Of a stretch of 64,000 bases of DNA, positions 10,201 to 19,985 are shown piece by piece. The position numbers and the translations under genes were made by a program. Origin of the DNA: Diphasiastrum complanatum (taxonomy: Eukaryota > Streptophyta > Lycopodiopsida > Lycopodiales > Lycopodiaceae). The notes beneath the pieces are model-generated. The model ran no database searches, was not told where the DNA came from, and saw only the letters and a list, made by a program, of their open reading frames with translations. Each line of letters opens with the position of its first letter. The first letter of the stretch is position 1. The stretch lies in NCBI GenBank assembly GCA_029204225.1, contig CM055095.1, positions 72,397,490 to 72,461,489 on the forward strand. Reading direction: 5' to 3'.

Positions 10201-11536
10201 TGGCATTGTCCGTCACCACTGTGACAACATGCTGTGGGCCTATGGACAGGATGGAAGACCTGATGACACAAACATGAACTCTGTAGATATGACTCTCCCC
10301 CCCCTGCTGCAATCCACTGCCCTCAAAAATTGTGTGCCCATGCAGCTGGAGACCAATATGTTGAGGATCGGCCTCCTCCTGACATCAGTCCAGCCATCGG
10401 ACATGATGCTACAACCGTAAGTGGCCCAGTGGCGACGTAGAGGCTCCATCTCTCTAGACAGTGACTCGACCCTATCCCTCAGCATGTGTGTGCAGACAAC
10501 CTCTGAACTAGGGACTCTCCAGCTAGGGCTGACAGACTGTGCAAGGCGGAAGGCCCTTCTGAAGGGCTCGGAGTCGGTGATGGCAAATGGAAGGTTCAGC
10601 TCATAAATCAGGCTGGCCACGGCCTGTGTGGCCTCTCTATCCATGTGCGGCTGATGCGCGCCGCAAATGCTCTGCTGCCTAAGAACTCTCCCAGCTGGGC
10701 GACGGGTAGCGGACCTCCAGCACGGTGCACCAAACGTGACGGGAATGGATGATGACGCGACAGGCTGGGCACTAGTGGATGCATCAGCTGTAGACGTGGA
10801 ATGGGGAGAGTGGGATGAATTGGCCGGGATGGGTGCAGCAGCGTAAGTGGGGTACACTGGTGGAGGGTGGACATCTGGCATGGGATACGAAAACTGTTGG
10901 GTCGGGAGGTTATCCGGATGTGAAGGGAGGGAGGAAGCGATCTCCTCAACATCCTGGAAGGTCTCGTCACTGGCATCCGGGGCCTGCTCCTGCTCGGGAG
11001 GCGGAGAGTCCATGAGAAAGTCGTAAACTGGGGGAGTGAGAGCAACAGTAGGTGGTGGTGGAACCACAGTGGCAATTGGCGGACGCGGTGGGACAGGATC
11101 CACCAGAATAGGTGCAGATGGGGGTGCGTGAGGCGGAACTGTCTGAGAGGGATGAGGGGCAAAGGGACTGGACGAGGATGCACTCCCTCTCCTCGTGTGT
11201 GCCAGCCAAGCAGGCAGCAACTCAGGTCAACCACGTAAGGAGCGGTGAAAAACCGAAGAACACCCTCCGAAATGGTGTTCTCCCCCGCCACAAGACGTGG
11301 CCCGTAGGTATCCAAAAGTCGCTGCCTGACGGGAATGGACATGCTGGCACACGGGGCAGCATTCAGTGTGCCACCATCTCTCGCCCGTGCGGTTTAAGGC
11401 GAGTGAGGGTGGCAACGAACTCGGTCAGGCAATATCGACAGCGCACTATCCTTGCACTGGACTTGTTAGACTTGTCGGGAACCCGCCTGACAATGTCCAC
11501 CTCGTCCCACGGATCGGCAAGGTTGGAATGCACCAT
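7249..11536 (-). pseudogene. hAT transposase, copy B, with nonsense and frame lesions
   Basis: The start ATG at 11,536-11,534 gives MVHSNLADPWDEVDIVRRV. The CRYC pair is kept but a small deletion near 11,390 removes the HLLG end of the BED finger and shifts frame. DUF659 (SDGWTDVRRRPILNILVSS, then VVTDNATNCIQ and TPCAAHGIDLLMGDIG) spans about 10,450-10,100, with a 1-nt loss near 10,270. The exon 1 donor is at 9,662-9,661. Exon 2 (9,548-9,203) has two in-frame CAG-to-TAG stops at 9,445-9,443 and 9,409-9,407. The exon 3 acceptor AG reads AA (base 9,125). Exon 4 (8,862-7,249) has a further CAG-to-TAG at 7,680-7,678, after which the frame continues to the normal C-terminus. It is otherwise full length. 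Confidence 0.8.
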
Positions 11537-11699
11537 CTCTGTAGAAAGGACTGGGGAAAGAAGGCAGAGATCTCTGTGGGTGCGATAGGAGTCGGAAGGC
11601 TTGAAAAAACCACAATAAAGGCCGAAATAGCAATAGCAGGGGAGGACGCGATCAGTGCAATGCGAAGACAGTCGGGAGGGCGTGGACAGTAGGGCGACG

Positions 11700-11886
11700 G
11701 GCAGGGAGAGAGATGAAGCGAGGGGGGGGATTAGGTTAAAAAAGAAAATATTAATATATTAAATATTAAACAATATTATATATGAAAAAATAATATATAT
11801 TGTGGTACCGCGGATCAGTATGGATCCGCGGTACCACACTTGATCCGCGGTACCGGGATCCGCGGATCCTGGTACCGCTGGATCTA

Positions 11887-11918
<32 letters not shown>
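11700..11918. repeat. Head terminus of copy B with (TA)n core
   Basis: An A/T-rich spacer is followed by TGTGGTACCGCGGATCAGTA, GGATCCGCGGTACC and TGGTACCGCTGGATCTATGAT, ending in (TA)n at 11,890-11,918. The same module occurs at the Z head (about 530-610) and as an orphan at 12,737-12,845. Confidence 0.65.
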
Positions 11919-11920
<2 letters not shown>

Positions 11921-12190
11921 TAGTGTCCCTGGTACCGCTGTTATGGTACTGCCGATACCATAACAGTGGTACCGCCCTGGGATCCACGGTACCAGGGCGG
12001 TACCATAATATTATTTTCGTAAAAAAAAAAAAGTTTTTTTATTTTTGCGAAAGTAACACGGGAAATTTTTTTTTATTTGGTACCGCCCTGGTACCGTGGA
12101 TCCCAGGGGGGTACCGTACCGGCGGTACCACTGTTATGGTACCGACGGTACCATAACAGCGGTACCAGGGGACACTATGATATATATATA
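11919..12190. mobile_element. MITE-like foldback derivative of the hAT family
   Basis: About 260 bp with long inverted terminal repeats: the left end reads CATAGTGTCCCTGGTACCGC and the right end reads GCGGTACCAGGGGACACTATG. Both ends carry tail-type GGTACC modules facing outward toward TA runs (11,890-11,918 and 12,179-12,190), with a short A/T-rich centre near 12,010-12,060. It has no coding capacity. It sits inside the TA core between the head of B and other terminal modules, consistent with insertion into (TA)n. Confidence 0.55.
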
Positions 12191-12290
12191 GCATAGTGGC
12201 ACGTGGTACCGCCCAAAAATCCACGGTACCAGGGCGGCACCATTTTTTTATTTTTTTAAAAAAAAAATTTAATTTAAAAAAATAAATAAA
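12191..12290. repeat. Orphan tail-type terminal module
   Basis: GCATAGTGGCACGTGGTACC, followed by a GGTACC/CACGG block and an A/T-rich spacer, resembles the A/B tail junction (5,400-5,520). It is the second half of the terminus interrupted by the MITE-like unit and by the foldback insertion at about 12,293. Confidence 0.45.
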
Positions 12291-12292
12291 TT

Positions 12293-12708
12293 TAGTGGGC
12301 AATATGGGTATCAACTTGAAGCTCTTGACGAGAGCAGTGCATTTATGCAGATTGCCGGTGCTTTCAGCTACAAAATGTATTAGACAACTAAATAATGCAC
12401 CTCTCAGTTTAGTAGTCACTAGTTAACCGTGAGCTCATATCTGTAAGGCCCCCGTTATGAGGAGAAGCCATTATTGAGCACGGTTGTTAGTATAGGGTCT
12501 ACTGTGAGACCATGGTCCGGGGGGCGGGGGGTTTGGGGGGCAGAGCCCCCCAACGGCACTTCCGACTCCCTGAGCGAAAACACACTTTTTGGTGTTTTGC
12601 ATCCCCTTGGTCCTTTGGCTGTTCGCTCTCGTCAGAACCGGCAACCTGCATAAATGCACTGCTCTCGTCAACAGCTTCAAGCTGATACCCATATTGCCCA
12701 CTTGATTT
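12293..12708. repeat. Foldback repeat, family 2, first copy
   Basis: About 415 bp with ~63-bp inverted arms. The left arm begins TGGGCAATATGGGTATCAAC and the right arm ends GATACCCATATTGCCCA. The arms share CTCGTC...GCAGTGCATTTATGCAG in opposite orientation. The centre holds a G-run/C-run hairpin (12,515-12,553). A related foldback lies at 19,563-19,985. It is unrelated to the hAT family and has no ORF. Confidence 0.6.
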
Positions 12709-12736
12709 TATTTTTATTTTTAAAAAAAAATTATAA

Positions 12737-12846
12737 AAAAAAATTATATATTATGGAACCGCGGATCAGTATGGATCCGCGGTACCAGTATGGATCGCAG
12801 TACCGGGATCTGTGGATCCTGGTACCACTGGATCTATGATATATAG
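12737..12846. repeat. Orphan head-type terminal module
   Basis: The sequence GGAACCGCGGATCAGTATGG and the following GGATCC/GGTACC blocks end in CTATGATATATAG, matching the heads of B and Z. No coding part is attached, so it is a solitary terminus. Confidence 0.5.
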
Positions 12847-13067
12847 ATACATATTTGCAGCAAATTGTGAACATAACTTCTTTTTTTCGATTTTTTAGAA
12901 CATATCGAGAATCTTGAACAAGAAAATGGCGAATCACAATCCGAATTGTTGTGTTTTTGTTCTGAAAAATTGAGGAAAAAAAATTGTACGCAAGGGCCAA
13001 TCACGATTTGCGGATTGCGGATTGAAGCGAATCACGATTCGTTGCAACTATGATATATATCGCAAAA

Positions 13068-13070
<3 letters not shown>
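12847..13070. repeat. Left flank of copy C: arm of a second AT-rich palindrome
   Basis: AT-rich sequence ends in GCGAATCACGATTCGTTGCA and then ACTATGATATAT. The sequence to the right of copy C (19,371-19,405) reads in reverse complement GCGAATCACGATTCACTGCA then ACTATGATATA. Copy C therefore appears inserted in the TA centre of a palindromic host repeat. The match is good over about 35 bp. Confidence 0.5.
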
Positions 13071-13108
<38 letters not shown>

Positions 13109-13477
13109 TAGGTCCCGCGGTACTGGGTACCGCGGATCCCGGTACCGCGGGACCATACTGGTACCGCGGTACCATGATGGTACCGCGGTACCACAATATA
13201 ATAATATATTTATTATTTAATATTTTTTTTAATTTTTTTTTACCTAAACCTACCCGCCCCCCTCGCATTTCCTCTGAAATTTTTTTGAGCCCTCTCCGCC
13301 CTGCCATCGCTGCTGGTTTTTCTTGCCTGCCTTTGATTCCTTGCGTCGCCCATCACCCACGCAACGCCCTGCCTTGCATCTGATTTCCTTTGCCCTGCAT
13401 TTGCCCATTTTCAGCGTCTCTCCAACAGTGAACCCTGCTGTTTTTTTTCCAGCAATCCATCCCTCATTTCATCTGCA

Positions 13478-16400
13478 ATGGTGCAATCCGACCTTTCCGG
13501 TCTGTGGGACGAGGTAGACATTGTCAGGCGGGTTGCCGACAAGGCCAACAAGACCGGTCAGAAGATCGTGCGCTGCCGATACTGTCTCGTCGAGTTTGCT
13601 GCATCCCTCACTCGCCTTAAAGGCCATCTGCTCGGTGCACGCGCCAAAAATGGTGCCACCTTGAATGCTGCCCCTTGTGGCAGCATGACCGTCCCCGACA
13701 GGCAGCGACTACTGGACACCTACGGGCCGCGGCTCGTGTCAGGGGAGAACACCATTTCGGAGGGCGTTCTCCGATTTTGCACCGCTCCTTATGTGACTAA
13801 CCCAGAGTTGCTGCCTGCTTGGCTGGCACGCACGAGGAGAGGGAGTGCATCCTCCTCTGGTCCCTTTGCCCCTCAGACAGCTCTGCCTCATGCACCCCCA
13901 TCTGCTCAGATTCCGGTGGATCCCGTCCCATCGCGTCCGACAGTTGCCACTGCGGTTCCACCACCACCCACTGTTGCTCGCACTCCACCAGTCTACGACT
14001 TTCTCATGGACTCTCCGCCACCCGAGCAGGCCCAGGATGGTACTGGGCGGGCCTTCGAGGATGTGGAAGAGATCCCTTCTTCCTTCCCTTCCCATCCGGA
14101 TGACCTCCTCAGCCAGCAGTTTTCGTACCCCATGCCAGATGTTGCCCCTCCACCAGTGCACCCCACCTATGCTGCTGCACCCATCCCTGCCAGTGCATCC
14201 CACTCTCCCCATTCCACGTCTACAGCCGATGCATCCACCAGCGCCCAGCCTGTCGCGTCATCGTCCATTCCCGTCACGGTTGGTGCACCGTGCTGGAGGT
14301 CCACCACCCGTCGTCCACCAGGGAGAGCCCTCGTGCAGCAGACCATTCGCGGCGCGCATCAGCCGCACATGGACAGAGAGGCCACACAGGCCGTGGCCAG
14401 TCTGGTTTACGAGCTGAACCTGCCCTTTGCCATCACCGACTCTGAGCCCTTCAGAAGGGCCTTCCGCCTTGCACAGTCTGTCAGCCCTAGCTGGAGAGTC
14501 CCTAGTTCAGAGGTTGTCCGCACACACATGCTGAGGGATAGGGTCGAGTCCTTGTCTAGAGAGATGGAGCCTCTGCGTCGGCACTGGGCCACTTACGGTT
14601 GCAGCATCATGTCCGATGGCTGGACTGATGTCAGGAGGAGGCTGATCCTCAACATACTGGTCTCCAGCTGCATGGGCACACAGTTTTTGAGGGCAGTGGA
14701 TTGCAGCAGGGGGGGAGAGAGTCATATCTGCAGAGTTCATGTTTGATGTCATCAGGTCTTCCATCCTAGCCATAGGCCCACAGCATGTCGTCACGGTGGT
14801 GACGGACAATGCCACGAACTGCATTCAGATGGGTGTACTGCTAGAGGCCGAGTTCCCTCATATTGTTCATACCCCCTGTGCAGCCCACGGCATAGACCTT
14901 TTGATGGGGGACATTGGAGCACTTCCCTGGGTTAGAGCCATCGTCCGGGAGGCCCTCTTCCTGGTGACTTTTGTCACCAGAAAGAGGCGTGTTCTTGCCA
15001 TGTTCCGGGTGTTTAGCCATCTGGACCTCCGTAAGCCAGCCCCCACGCGCTTTGCATTCGACTTGGTGGTCATCGACCGTTTGATCAGGTGCAGGGCCCA
15101 GCTTCTACAGATGGTTGCCAGTGATCTTTGGGGTGCCAGTACATTTCCGCACACTGAGGATGGGGAGCACTTTTCTTCCACGCTGAGGGGAGACCAGTTC
15201 TGGAGGGATGCACAGACATTGTCAGGACTGCTTCGACCACTCTACATTGTGCTCCGCATGGCTGACAGCGAGGGGTCGACACTTGGACTGGTGTATGAGC
15301 TCATGGACCGGATTGGACAGTTCCTGCAGCTGCCCATCTTGCAGCCAGAGAGGTAAGCGGTACAGTGTTGCAATTGACCTTTATCTTTTCAGTACTTGCT
15401 AGTTTGTTTTTCTGTCAATGTTAAGCTTTTTCGTAATGCCCTAAACCACATGCCCCTCACCTGCAGGATGACAGAGCTGAAGTTCATATGGGAGACGCGA
15501 TGGAACTACTTCCACAGGAGTATCCACAGCGTTGCACACATGCTGCATCCCCTCTTCCTCTCTCCGACACAGATCGCAGACAGGGAGCTCGAGGCCGATT
15601 GGCTTCAGTACATTCACAGGGTGGGTCCACACATAGGTTTGGATCCTATCAGGCTCATGGAGGAGCTCGCTGCATTTCGTTTCGGCATGGGCACATTCGG
15701 CCACCCGGCTGCCCAGGATCCAGAGAGGAGGCAGCTACCCATTACCTGGTGGACCATGTTCGGTAGCACATACCCATCTATACAGCGTCTTGCACTGCGT
15801 GTCCTTTCTCAGGTATGCATCTCATTTTATCCTCCATTTTTTGTGTTTCGTTGAAGTTTCAACTTTGCCACAATGTGCTGAAGTATTTCAATGCACGCAC
15901 CACAGGACTGTGCTGCCTCTGTGTGTGAGCGTAATTGGAGCACATGGGCACTGATTCACACGAGGAGAAGAAACCGGTTGTCAGTGAGTCAGTTGGAGCG
16001 GTTGGTGTTCTGTAGCACCAACGCACGTCTCGCCAGGAGGCTTCCGACCATTACGAGCGCATTGCAGGTGATAAGCTAATTTTTCATAGCATGTTGGTTG
16101 ACTCCTGGTATGTTGGTTTCATTTCTTGAAAAAGTTGTCTCTCTGACATGCAAATTTTAAACCTTGCAGACGAAGATATCTGATTTGGAGCGCCAGGTTG
16201 ACTTGCCTACGGACAGCACCCATCCCATGCCTGCAGATGACCTGGGCACACAGTTGATGGCAGAGAGAGAGAGGGAGCTTGCCGAGATGAGAGAGAGAGA
16301 GCTTGGGCTTGAGCACAGAGAGCCCCCATTGTATGAGGCAGATGAGCCAGTGTCAGAGGATGAGCATGATGAGGATGAGCCCATTCGGGTTGTGTTTGCC

Positions 16401-17799
16401 AGACCAGAGAGGGATGAGGCAGATTATACAGGTGCAGGGCACACGCCACGGGTAGGGGTCACAGGTGCATCACGTGGCAGAGGTGGGACACATGGCACAG
16501 GTTATACCGGCAGACAGGCAGGGCACACAGGGGGGGGCAGTGGCATACCTACCTATGTCGACATGATGGAGGAGGCTCTTGATAGAGGGCAGAGTGGTTT
16601 AGATGCTGGTCCCGCAGATGTTTGGATGCGTGCAGCACAGAGTCATGGCCGTTACTACGACAGCACACCAGAGGAGGCACCTGATGACTTTCATTGCACA
16701 GATTGGGAGGCCATGCAGGGTCTACAGGGTGCACATGATGAGGCACGGGATGAGGCTTGGGTTGATTCAGGGGTTGGTGCACAGGATGATTCAGAGGTCG
16801 GTGCACAGGATGATTTAGAGGCTGGTGCACAGGATGAGTCCCAGAGCCCAGAGCATTTGTATTCGGATGCCCAGCTGGCCGACTTGGTTGCCACATTGGA
16901 TTCAGAGGCCCAGCAGATGCCGAGTGTCAGGGCGCCCCCATCATCTCTTGCCAGCATGGCCACACACAGAGTCCCAGCCAGAGCAGCCGCATGAGGTGCC
17001 TACAGTTCCTCCAGCTCCTCAGAGGGTGTATGTGCGTCGCACAGCTCCTCCAGTGCCACCGATGCCATTTAGGCCTGCATCCCCTCCATCGCCATCCACT
17101 TCTGCAGCACCAGGTCTCCATGGCAGGCCACCATCTGTGCCCAGGTTTTCTCTTGCAGCGCCCACATCCACAGTGGCTCCTCCAGTGGCAGCACCCACGT
17201 CACATCCTCCTCCTTTGGCAGCACCCAGGATGTACCAGTACCGGCCACCACAGCGCCCCTTTCAGTACATATTGCCACTGTACTCGCCTCCTGCACAGCC
17301 AGTTCCTCCACCTGCAGCAGCCCCACGGGCACACACTCCACGAGCTCATCCTCCTCGCTCAGTTGCACAGGGAGTTCCCTCTTTTGCTTCCCTATCCCAG
17401 CCGGCCTCAGCTTGGGCCCAGCCTAGCCAGCCAGGTGATTTGCATGGGGGTGACGAGGCATTGACAGCTCCTCTTGTCCGCAAGAGACCAGGCAGGCCCA
17501 AGGGTGCACCGAACAAGAAAGGCAAGGCACAGAAACTGCCAGGGAGGAGAGGACGACCACGCAGGGCTCCAGGTACAGGTAGAGGTGCAGTATCACAGCC
17601 AGTTGGAGCAGGTGTTGTTGGTTTGGCCTGCTTGGGGGCTGATGCGGAGGCTGATTGGGAGGATGAGGATGATGAGTCTTCCCCCTCGGATACACAGCCC
17701 ATGCCAGTTCCAGACAGGCAGAGATATCGGCTGCGAGAGTCAGCTCGGGGCCCTGAGTTGTCTCCAGAGCATTCGTCTGAGTCAGAGCCAGAGCATTGA
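13478..17799 (+). CDS. hAT transposase with BED finger, DUF659 core and AT-hook tail (copy C; two frameshifts)
   Basis: Exons by splice signals and paralogue alignment are 13,478-15,352, 15,467-15,812, 15,906-16,067 and 16,170-17,799, all with GT-AG. Domains in order are a BED-type finger (CRYC with a downstream KGHLLG), a Pro/Ser linker, DUF659 with SDGWTD and VVTDNATN (candidate catalytic Asp positions) and TPCAAHGIDLL, then an hAT dimerisation region with ITWWTMFGSTYPSIQRLALR and CERNWSTWALIHTRRRNRL. After these come a Glu/Arg coiled segment, an acidic region, a long Pro-rich tail, and two AT-hook-like motifs (KRPGRPKG, RRGRPRR). There are two frameshifts: a 7-G run at 14,708-14,714 (6 expected) and one extra base near 16,957. 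Either may be a sequencing error. It is likely nuclear and binds element ends. Confidence 0.85.
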
Positions 17800-18319
17800 T
17801 TGTGGCTCTATTGTTTTAGTTTCAGTAGTTTGTCTCTAGCAGTCGGTCTACCATTGTACTCAGATGATTTTTCACATTATATACAGTGTTTGGCCTACAT
17901 TATTTGCTGCACATTGTGCGTATGTCGCTCTGTACATGTGATGCTTTATTTTATGTTGAAGAATTCTATGTGCGTGTGTGAATCCTATTTTCATTTAATT
18001 TCGTTTGAAGTGAATGCTAGCTTCACATATATGCACCTACATCATGAGCACAGCAATCACCCCTACCCCAAACGACATTGAATAAACACATGTAATACAT
18101 CTGCATTAAAAAAATTACAAACATTGCATCTTACATGACCAGGCTCGCGTTGCACAAAAAACAACTATGTATATATTCAACCGTTGTATCAGGATAACAT
18201 CACATATACTGTCATTTTTTTAAGCAGCCATCTAGTTATTTGCTGCACCATAAACTGCCGAAAACTACATAGCAACAGTCCGCCACATACGGGTGGACCT
18301 CATCTATTCTAAACATCCC
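17800..18319. other. Spacer between convergent ORF1 and ORF2 of copy C
   Basis: AT-rich and non-coding. An AATAAA at 18,081-18,086 could serve as the ORF1 polyadenylation signal. It corresponds in position to 6,750-7,248 of copy B. Confidence 0.45.
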
Positions 18320-18685
18320 TCACTGATCCTCCACCGACTCCTCGCCCTCGTCTGGTGCATTGTTTTGTCGCTCTTGCTCTGCCTCCCGGTTAGCCCGAGC
18401 TGCCTCCTGGTTAGCCCGACGTCTGGCCGCCCTTTCCCTGACCATGATGAGCTGCCGTCGTGTGAAATTCATTCCGATCTGCTCATCCAGATCCAGCTCG
18501 ACAGCGGGGACAGGATCCACAGCGGGGGCGGGTGGCTCCGGTTCCGGATTTCTCTGTCGAGTCTGTCGCAGCATCTCTCGGATATCTGCCTCTTGCTTCC
18601 GATGCCTCTCGTTGTGCCTTCGGATATCTTCCTCAAGCTTTCTCCTGGCTTCGCCCTCGGGCTTCGGTGGTATTCGCTCAGCCAT
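18320..18685 (-). CDS. ORF2 of copy C: charged accessory protein, function unknown
   Basis: An open frame of 121 codons from ATG at 18,685-18,683 (MAERIPPKPEGEARRKLEED) to a TGA. A longer upstream in-frame start exists at 18,727, but copy B supports the MAE start. Residues ~11-50 are Arg/Glu-rich and likely coiled coil, ~50-65 are a Pro-rich linker, ELDLDEQIGMNFTRRQLIMV is the most conserved block, and a basic block (RERAARRRANQEAARANREA) and an acidic C-terminus follow. It is convergent with the transposase and preserved in three copies. It could be a DNA-binding or transposase-partner protein. That is inference only, and no family is recognised. Confidence 0.65.
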   Translation of the reverse strand: MAERIPPKPEGEARRKLEEDIRRHNERHRKQEADIREMLRQTRQRNPEPEPPAPAVDPVPAVELDLDEQIGMNFTRRQLIMVRERAARRRANQEAARANREAEQERQNNAPDEGEESVEDQ

Positions 18686-18719
18686 CTCGATCGACCTTCT
18701 CCTCACAGCACCCTGATCC

Positions 18720-19110
18720 TTGAACACCCTCTCACAGCACCCTGGCTCTCAAACAGCCTCTCACAGCCTGTCACCGGCTCTCGCTTGCTCTCTCACTGTC
18801 TATCACTAGCCCTCTCACAGCCTCTGAAAATGCCGACCACAATGGCATTGTGAGTGCCTATTTATCCCCACAGCCTGATCGGCCATGTGGATCCCCATCA
18901 TCCCTCCATGTGCCTCCGTACCTGCCCCCATGTGATGCTCCCCCCTGTGTTGGTCTCCCATTGGGCCCATGGTCTGCTCACCCACAATGCCCATGTGCCT
19001 CTGTACTTGCCCCCATGTGATGCTACCCCCCTGTGTTGGTCTCCCATTGGCCCCTCGGTCTGCTCACTCGCAGTGCCCATGTGCCATTGCAACAATCCCC
19101 TGCATCATGT
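18720..19110. repeat. ORF2 leader repeats and subterminal repeats, copy C
   Basis: CCTCTCACAGC-type short repeats (18,720-18,830) are the reverse complement of the copy B leader. Two to three subterminal units with GCCCATGTGCCTCTGTAC and GTTGGTCTCCCATTGG follow at about 18,890-19,100. They are diverged from the A/B units but have the same layout and spacing of roughly 85 bp. Confidence 0.55.
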
Positions 19111-19214
19111 ACTGTACCCTCTTTTTTTACACCCAGAACCCCCTCTTTTTACTTTTTTTTGTCCTTTTTTGGTAGTTAATATGCAAAAAAAAATTACTAA
19201 AAATATATTAAAAA

Positions 19215-19334
19215 ATAAAAAAAAATATTAAAAATGGTACCGCCCTGGTACCGCGGATCCCAGGGCGGTACCGTACCGGCGGTACCATTGATATGGTACC
19301 GGCGGTACCATACCAGCGGTACCAGAGGGTACTA

Positions 19335-19376
<42 letters not shown>

Positions 19377-19380
19377 TAGT
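19215..19380. repeat. Tail terminus of copy C with (TA)n core
   Basis: GGTACCGCCCTGGTACCGCG and GGCGGTACC palindromes are followed by GGTACTATGATAT and (TA)n at 19,336-19,374. It matches the MITE-like unit ends at 11,919-12,178. Head and tail termini share CTATGAT next to the TA run and dense GGTACC, but are not identical. Confidence 0.65.
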
Positions 19381-19504
19381 TGCAGTGAATCGTGATTCGC
19401 TAGGTTCTCAATTTGGAACCCAAAATCGTGAAAAAAAAAAATGAAACTTATGGCTGATTTTTTTAGGGGAGCAATGGTCAAACTAGCGTTTTGCCTCCCA
19501 GAAG

Positions 19505-19985
19505 TGCAGTAGATAGGGCACAAATAGATCTTATTTTCAGTAGCTACTTGGTTGTTAATGCTACAATATGGGCTATCAACTCTATGGATGATGATCACTT
19601 TTGCAATCATTTCATTTGAGATGTGAGTGCAATGTGCATATAGTTGGGAGGCCGGAGCATAAATATTGGGCCTTATCAGTGCGCATTTGGAACCCCAGTT
19701 TTATCTACGGGGGAGTGCATGGGGGGCAGCACGCCCCCTGCTACTGTCACCGGGGGGGTCCGGGGGGGGGGGGGCGGCGACAATTCTCTGTCTCTGTCCC
19801 ATTGGAACCATCTGTGATCGTAACGAACGGCCTAGAGGTTAGTTTTGAATTTTTATCCTTGACAGAACCCAACATGGATTAATGCACCTAAACTGGACCA
19901 TCCTGTACCCGAAACATTCGGCAAACTACACAGTAATAATGCTCTTAATTAGAGCTTTCATTTGATACCCATATAGCCCAAAAAG
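19505..19985. repeat. Foldback repeat, family 2, second copy
   Basis: An arm near 19,565 (AATATGGGCTATCAACTC) pairs with the reverse complement of 19,960-19,983 (TTGATACCCATATAGCCC). The centre (19,700-19,775) holds G/C-run hairpins like those at 12,515-12,553 and 4,310-4,400. The first 60 bases (19,505-19,560) match the start of the copy A insertion at 4,236. No ORF is supported. Confidence 0.5.

Larger units (their letters stand above)
5405..11889 (-). mobile_element. hAT-like element copy B
   Basis: A unit of about 6.5 kb between the TA cores at 5,357-5,404 (tail) and 11,890-11,918 (head). It carries the complete gene order: tail terminus, six ~85-bp subterminal repeats, ORF2 on plus, and ORF1 on minus, so the two genes converge. 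Both ORFs carry inactivating lesions (see entries). Relative to copy C it is inverted. Confidence 0.7.
13107..19336 (+). mobile_element. hAT-like element copy C, nearly complete
   Basis: A unit of about 6.2 kb between (TA)n at 13,071-13,106 (head) and 19,336-19,374 (tail). The order is head terminus with GGTACC/CCGCGG palindromes, leader, ORF1 (13,478-17,799, four exons), ~520-bp spacer, ORF2 on the minus strand (18,685-18,320), GTGAGAGGCT leader repeats, subterminal repeats, and tail terminus. It is the best reference copy in the window. Ac-type hAT elements make 8-bp target duplications, which would be invisible inside a TA run. Confidence 0.75.
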
